DNA of 8,411 nt from Rhizobacter sp. (lineage in GTDB: Bacteria > Pseudomonadota > Gammaproteobacteria > Burkholderiales > Burkholderiaceae). The stretch spans positions 1-8,411 of the forward strand of contig JACMKW010000619.1 of the NCBI GenBank assembly GCA_014379885.1, written 5' to 3'. Position 1 is the stretch's first letter. Every line of letters starts with the position of its first letter. Position numbers and translations under genes: made by a program. Positions 6,482-8,411 of the stretch are shown one piece after another. Below the pieces are notes generated by a model. It worked only from the letters and a program-made list of their open reading frames with translations, ran no database searches and was not told where the DNA came from.

Positions 6482-6607
6482 CATAGGCGTTTCGGATCAA
6501 GCGACCCTGCATTCTTTGTGATACGCGCGCGGCAGGTGAGTCGCTTGTGCAACGGTCAACCGCGATGCCGCAACGGGTTTTTTGCGCTTCAAAGCGCCAC
6601 GCCTATG
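6482..6607. ncRNA. Candidate structured RNA or multi-branched element
   Basis: Four nested pairings are visible. An outer perfect 9-base pair closes the element: CATAGGCGT (6482-6490) with ACGCCTATG (6599-6607). Inside it, CAAGCGAC plus CCTGC (6498-6510) pairs with GCAGG (6532-6536) and GTCGCTTG (6540-6547), 13 pairs with a 3-base bulge. A small CGGT/ACCG stem (6553-6562) follows, then GCGCTT/AAGCGC (6585-6598). This is the shape of a closed multi-way junction. The class is unrecognised and the strand is undecided. The outer arm alone is not statistically striking for a region this size; the nesting is what makes it notable. Confidence 0.27.
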
Positions 6608-6636
6608 CTCGCCATCCGCAAGTTGAGGGAGTGAAT

Positions 6637-6673
6637 GTTTCCTGCTCATGTATCACCGACACGGCAGTGAAAC
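6637..6673. repeat. Bulged inverted repeat upstream of the PhoX-like gene
   Basis: GTTTC-CTGC (6637-6645) pairs with GCAG-(T)-GAAAC (6664-6673), nine pairs with one bulged base and an 18-base loop. It lies just before the -10-like element at 6684 and could be an operator or a leader stem. Confidence 0.25.
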
Positions 6674-6683
6674 TTTCAACACT

Positions 6684-6689
6684 TAACCT
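6684..6689 (+). promoter_or_regulatory. Weak -10-like element before the PhoX-like gene
   Basis: TAACCT is followed by GCGCCGCC, nearly the same context as TAAGCT at 8065 before the permease gene (thirteen of seventeen bases match). No good -35 is visible. If used, the leader would be about 115 bases long. Confidence 0.2.
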
Positions 6690-6810
6690 GCGCCGCCGGC
6701 CCTGCACCTTGCCCTGATGCGGTGGGCCGGGTCGCGCGAGCCGCTGCTTCGATGCTCCGCATACAGGGGCGTGTTGAAGCAGTGTCATCACAACCTCACT
6801 GGAGTGCCAC

Positions 6811-8034
6811 ATGAGCGATTCCGACCAAAGCCACGACCGCCAACGCCGCAACTTTCTCCGCCAGTCCCTGCTCACCGGCGGCTTGCTGTCGATCGGCGCT
6901 CCCGCGGCCTGGGCGCAGGGCCTGCCAGCCGTGCCCGCCAACCCCCTCGGCGACGAAGGCTTGCAGCGAATCATGGCCGCCGGGAGCTTTGGTGAACTGC
7001 AGCCTCCCAACGCCGATGGCATTCGCCTGCCGGCCGGGTTCCGCTCGCGTGTGGTGGCGCGCAGTGGATCGCGCGTGGCCAACAGCAGCTACACCTGGCA
7101 CAGCGCGCCGGACGGAGGCGCCACCTTTGCCAGTGCCAACGGCGGCTGGATCTACGTCTCCAATTCCGAGCGCAGCTCGCGCCAAGGCGGCGTGGGCGCG
7201 GTGGCGTTCAACTCGGCCGGGACCATCACCAACGCCTACCGCATCTGCAGCAACACCACGCGCAACTGCGCGGGCGGCCCCACCCCCTGGGGAACCTGGC
7301 TCACTTGCGAAGAGACCGACCGGGGCCGGGTGCTGGAATGCGACCCCACCGGCGTGAGGGCGCCCGTCGTGCGCAATGCGCTGGGCTGGTTCGACCACGA
7401 AGCCGTGGCCGTGGACCGAACCACCGGCTACCTCTACCTCACGGAAGACAAGCCCGACGGGCGCCTGTATCGCTTCCTGCCTGCGCGCTCCGGTGACCTG
7501 AGCGCAGGCACGCTGGAAGTGGCACGCCGCACGGGGGCGTCTGCGCCCTACCAGTTGCAGTGGTTGCGCGTTCCGACGCCCAACCCCAGCAGCTCCGGCA
7601 CACGCACGCGTCGGCAAGTCAGCCAGAGCAGCAGCTTCAACGGCGGCGAGGGCATCTGGTTCCACAACAGCATGGTGTACTTCACGACCAAGGGCGACAA
7701 CCGCGTCTGGGCGCTCAACACCGGCAACGACCGCCTCGACATCATCTATGACGACAACACGGCGCCCGACCCGATCTTGTCGGGGGTGGACAACGTGGTG
7801 GTCTCGAGCCGCGGCGACATCTACGTGGGTGAAGACGGCGGCAACATGCAGCTGGTCGTGATCTCGCCCGACCGGTCGGTCGCGCCGATCCTCAAAGTCG
7901 AAGGCCAGGACGACTCGGAAATCACCGGCCCGGCCTTCAGCCCCGACGGCTCGCGCTTGTACTTCAGCTCGCAGCGCGGTGGCAACGGAAGCGGCATCAC
8001 CTACGAGGTGACGGGGCCGTTCTCGTCTCTGTGA
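6811..8034 (+). CDS. Tat-exported PhoX-like protein (DUF839 family), putative alkaline phosphatase relative
   Basis: Protein of 407 residues with a twin-arginine signal: R-R-N-F-L at 12-16, a hydrophobic core to about 31, and A-W-A at 33-35 with likely cleavage before Gln36. This implies export in folded, metal-loaded form to the periplasm. The rest reads as a beta-propeller of the PhoX group: T-P-W-G-T-W-L-T-C-E-E (158-168, with Cys166 and Glu167/168 as likely metal ligands), F-D-H-E-A-V-A-V-D (194-202), Y-L-T-E-D-K-P-D-G-R-L-Y-R-F (209-222), G-G-E-G-I-W-F (278-284) and I-Y-V-G-E-D-G-G (337-344). Characterised PhoX enzymes are Fe/Ca-dependent phosphatases of about 600 residues or more; this is the compact form, whose activity is less established. 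Cys146 and Cys153 could form a disulfide. GGAG at 6801-6804 supports the ATG. It has a long leader and no obvious link to the catabolic genes. Confidence 0.93.
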   Translation: MSDSDQSHDRQRRNFLRQSLLTGGLLSIGAPAAWAQGLPAVPANPLGDEGLQRIMAAGSFGELQPPNADGIRLPAGFRSRVVARSGSRVANSSYTWHSAPDGGATFASANGGWIYVSNSERSSRQGGVGAVAFNSAGTITNAYRICSNTTRNCAGGPTPWGTWLTCEETDRGRVLECDPTGVRAPVVRNALGWFDHEAVAVDRTTGYLYLTEDKPDGRLYRFLPARSGDLSAGTLEVARRTGASAPYQLQWLRVPTPNPSSSGTRTRRQVSQSSSFNGGEGIWFHNSMVYFTTKGDNRVWALNTGNDRLDIIYDDNTAPDPILSGVDNVVVSSRGDIYVGEDGGNMQLVVISPDRSVAPILKVEGQDDSEITGPAFSPDGSRLYFSSQRGGNGSGITYEVTGPFSSL

Positions 8035-8042
8035 GACGTTAG

Positions 8043-8087
8043 GCGGGAGGGCAGGGGGGCCTGCTAAGCTGCGCCGCCCTCGCCCGC
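8043..8087. repeat. Bulged GC-rich inverted repeat between the PhoX-like and permease genes
   Basis: GCGGG-AGGGC (8043-8052) pairs with GCCCT-(CG)-CCCGC (8076-8087), ten pairs with a 2-base bulge and a 23-base loop. It starts nine bases after the PhoX-like stop and its loop holds the -10-like element at 8062-8070. It has no T-tract. It could be a Rho-independent-like stop of low efficiency or a control site. Confidence 0.33.
8062..8070 (+). promoter_or_regulatory. Extended -10-like element before the permease gene
   Basis: TGCTAAGCT fits an extended -10 (TG, one base, then TAAGCT with four of six matches). The start site would be near 8077, leaving only about 16 bases before the ATG at 8093, with no Shine-Dalgarno, so the message would be short-leadered. 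Confidence 0.25.
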
Positions 8088-8092
8088 TCAGC

Positions 8093-8411
8093 ATGGATCT
8101 CGCCACCTTCCTCGTTCAGTGCCTCAACGCCGTCCAGTACGGCTTGCTGCTGTTCCTGCTGGCCAGCGGCCTCACGCTGATCTTCGGGATCATGGGCGTG
8201 ATCAACCTGGCGCATGGCAGTTTCTACATGCTGGGCGCCTACATGGCGTTTTTGCTGGCGCCGTATTTCGCCGGCCAGTTCGTGACGATGCTCGTGGTGG
8301 GCGTGCTGAACTTCGCGCACGCGAGCTTCTACATGCTGGGCGCGTATATGGCCTATCAAATCAGCACATGGATCGGCTTCTGGCCCGCGTTGGTGCTCGC
8401 GCCGTTGGTAC
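8093..8411 (+). CDS. LivH-type branched-chain amino acid ABC permease, 5' part, with a duplicated signature segment
   Basis: The frame opens at ATG 8093 and is open for 106 codons to the window edge. It starts with a hydrophobic helix (about 6-34: L-N-A-V-Q-Y-G-L-L-L-F-L-L-A-S-G-L-T-L-I), then G-V-I-N-L-A-H-G-S-F-Y-M-L-G-A-Y-M-A-F (35-53), the hallmark of LivH-family inner-membrane permeases. In the family this hallmark occurs once. Here it returns at 70-88 as G-V-L-N-F-A-H-A-S-F-Y-M-L-G-A-Y-M-A-Y, 15 of 19 residues identical, followed by a hydrophobic stretch to Val106. It probably pairs with a LivK-type binding protein, of which one is encoded at 1927-3093. No Shine-Dalgarno precedes the ATG. 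The remainder and partner livM/G/F genes should lie to the right. A chimeric or misassembled gene is a real alternative. Confidence 0.88.
   Translation, partial: MDLATFLVQCLNAVQYGLLLFLLASGLTLIFGIMGVINLAHGSFYMLGAYMAFLLAPYFAGQFVTMLVVGVLNFAHASFYMLGAYMAYQISTWIGFWPALVLAPLV
8195..8356 (+). repeat. Diverged in-frame tandem repeat within the permease gene
   Basis: Bases 8195-8251 and 8300-8356 are copies offset by exactly 105 bases (35 codons): 45 of 57 bases match, including a shared 17-base run TTCTACATGCTGGGCGC (8222-8238 and 8327-8343). Five of the twelve differences are third-base synonymous changes at conserved residues, so the two copies have been under separate selection rather than freshly duplicated. 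Confidence 0.8.

Larger units (their letters stand above)
6424..6810. other. 387-base gene-free region rich in inverted repeats
   Basis: No credible reading frame with a ribosome site was found on either strand. The stretch is less GC-rich than the genes and holds, in order: tandem TCGGAGTTTT copies with a weak hairpin (6453-6480), nested inverted repeats (6482-6607), a bulged stem (6637-6673), a -10-like element (6684-6689), and the ribosome site of the next gene, GGAG at 6801-6804. A small RNA or a long structured leader of the PhoX-like gene are both possible. Confidence 0.6.

Noticed and set aside
6578..6598. T6 tract and GCGCTTCAAAGCGC as an intrinsic terminator.
   Set aside because: On the plus strand the T-tract precedes the hairpin instead of following it, and on the minus strand the hairpin is followed by A's, so the order is wrong for either direction.
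6796..8106. 436-codon open frame on the minus strand opposite the PhoX-like gene.
   Set aside because: Antisense of a gene with clear motifs and a Tat signal; low-complexity Ala/Val/Arg/His composition and no recognisable domain.
1..8411. Search for CRISPR arrays, tRNA genes, insertion sequences and attachment sites.
   Set aside because: No regularly spaced repeats, cloverleaf-like sequence with a T-loop motif, transposase fragment or flanking target duplication was seen.

Overview
The window is high-GC DNA whose codon use, intergenic style and protein families point to a betaproteobacterium of the order Burkholderiales (Comamonadaceae or a Rhizobacter/Leptothrix-type relative). This placement is inferred from protein character, not from a marker gene. 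There are six complete protein genes, two genes cut by the window edges, no rRNA, tRNA or CRISPR array, and no insertion sequence.

Layout: (1) 1-97, minus strand, the first 32 codons of a probable enoyl-CoA hydratase/isomerase (crotonase). (2) 98-282, an AT-richer divergent control region with a good minus-strand promoter and two sets of inverted repeats. (3) 283-1857, plus, a single-chain acyl-CoA:acetate/3-ketoacid CoA-transferase. (4) 1927-3093, plus, a periplasmic ABC-transporter binding protein of the branched-chain-amino-acid/aromatic (Nba-like) type. (5) 3110-4024, minus, an AurF-type diiron oxygenase converging on the binding-protein gene. (6) 4025-4197, a divergent spacer with a long imperfect palindrome. 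(7) 4198-5322, plus, a stand-alone luciferase-like monooxygenase of the natural-product (MupA/Atu3640-like) type. (8) 5434-6423, plus, a short-chain dehydrogenase/reductase. (9) 6424-6810, 387 bases without a gene but rich in inverted repeats. (10) 6811-8034, plus, a Tat-exported PhoX-like (DUF839) protein. (11) 8093 to the end, plus, the start of a LivH-type ABC permease.

How the genes may work together: the crotonase, CoA-transferase and dehydrogenase fit catabolism of a carboxylic acid as CoA thioesters. The binding protein and LivH-type permease fit uptake of an organic acid or amino-acid-like substrate. The diiron oxygenase and flavin monooxygenase add oxidative steps. Each gene seems to carry its own leader rather than sitting in one tight operon, so a single joint pathway is only a hypothesis.

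The most unusual signals are the LivH-type permease, whose diagnostic N-x-A-H-x-x-F-Y-M-L-G-A-Y segment occurs twice in frame 35 residues apart; the nested inverted repeats at 6482-6607; the palindrome at 4062-4126; and the divergent AurF-like/luciferase-like oxygenase pair.
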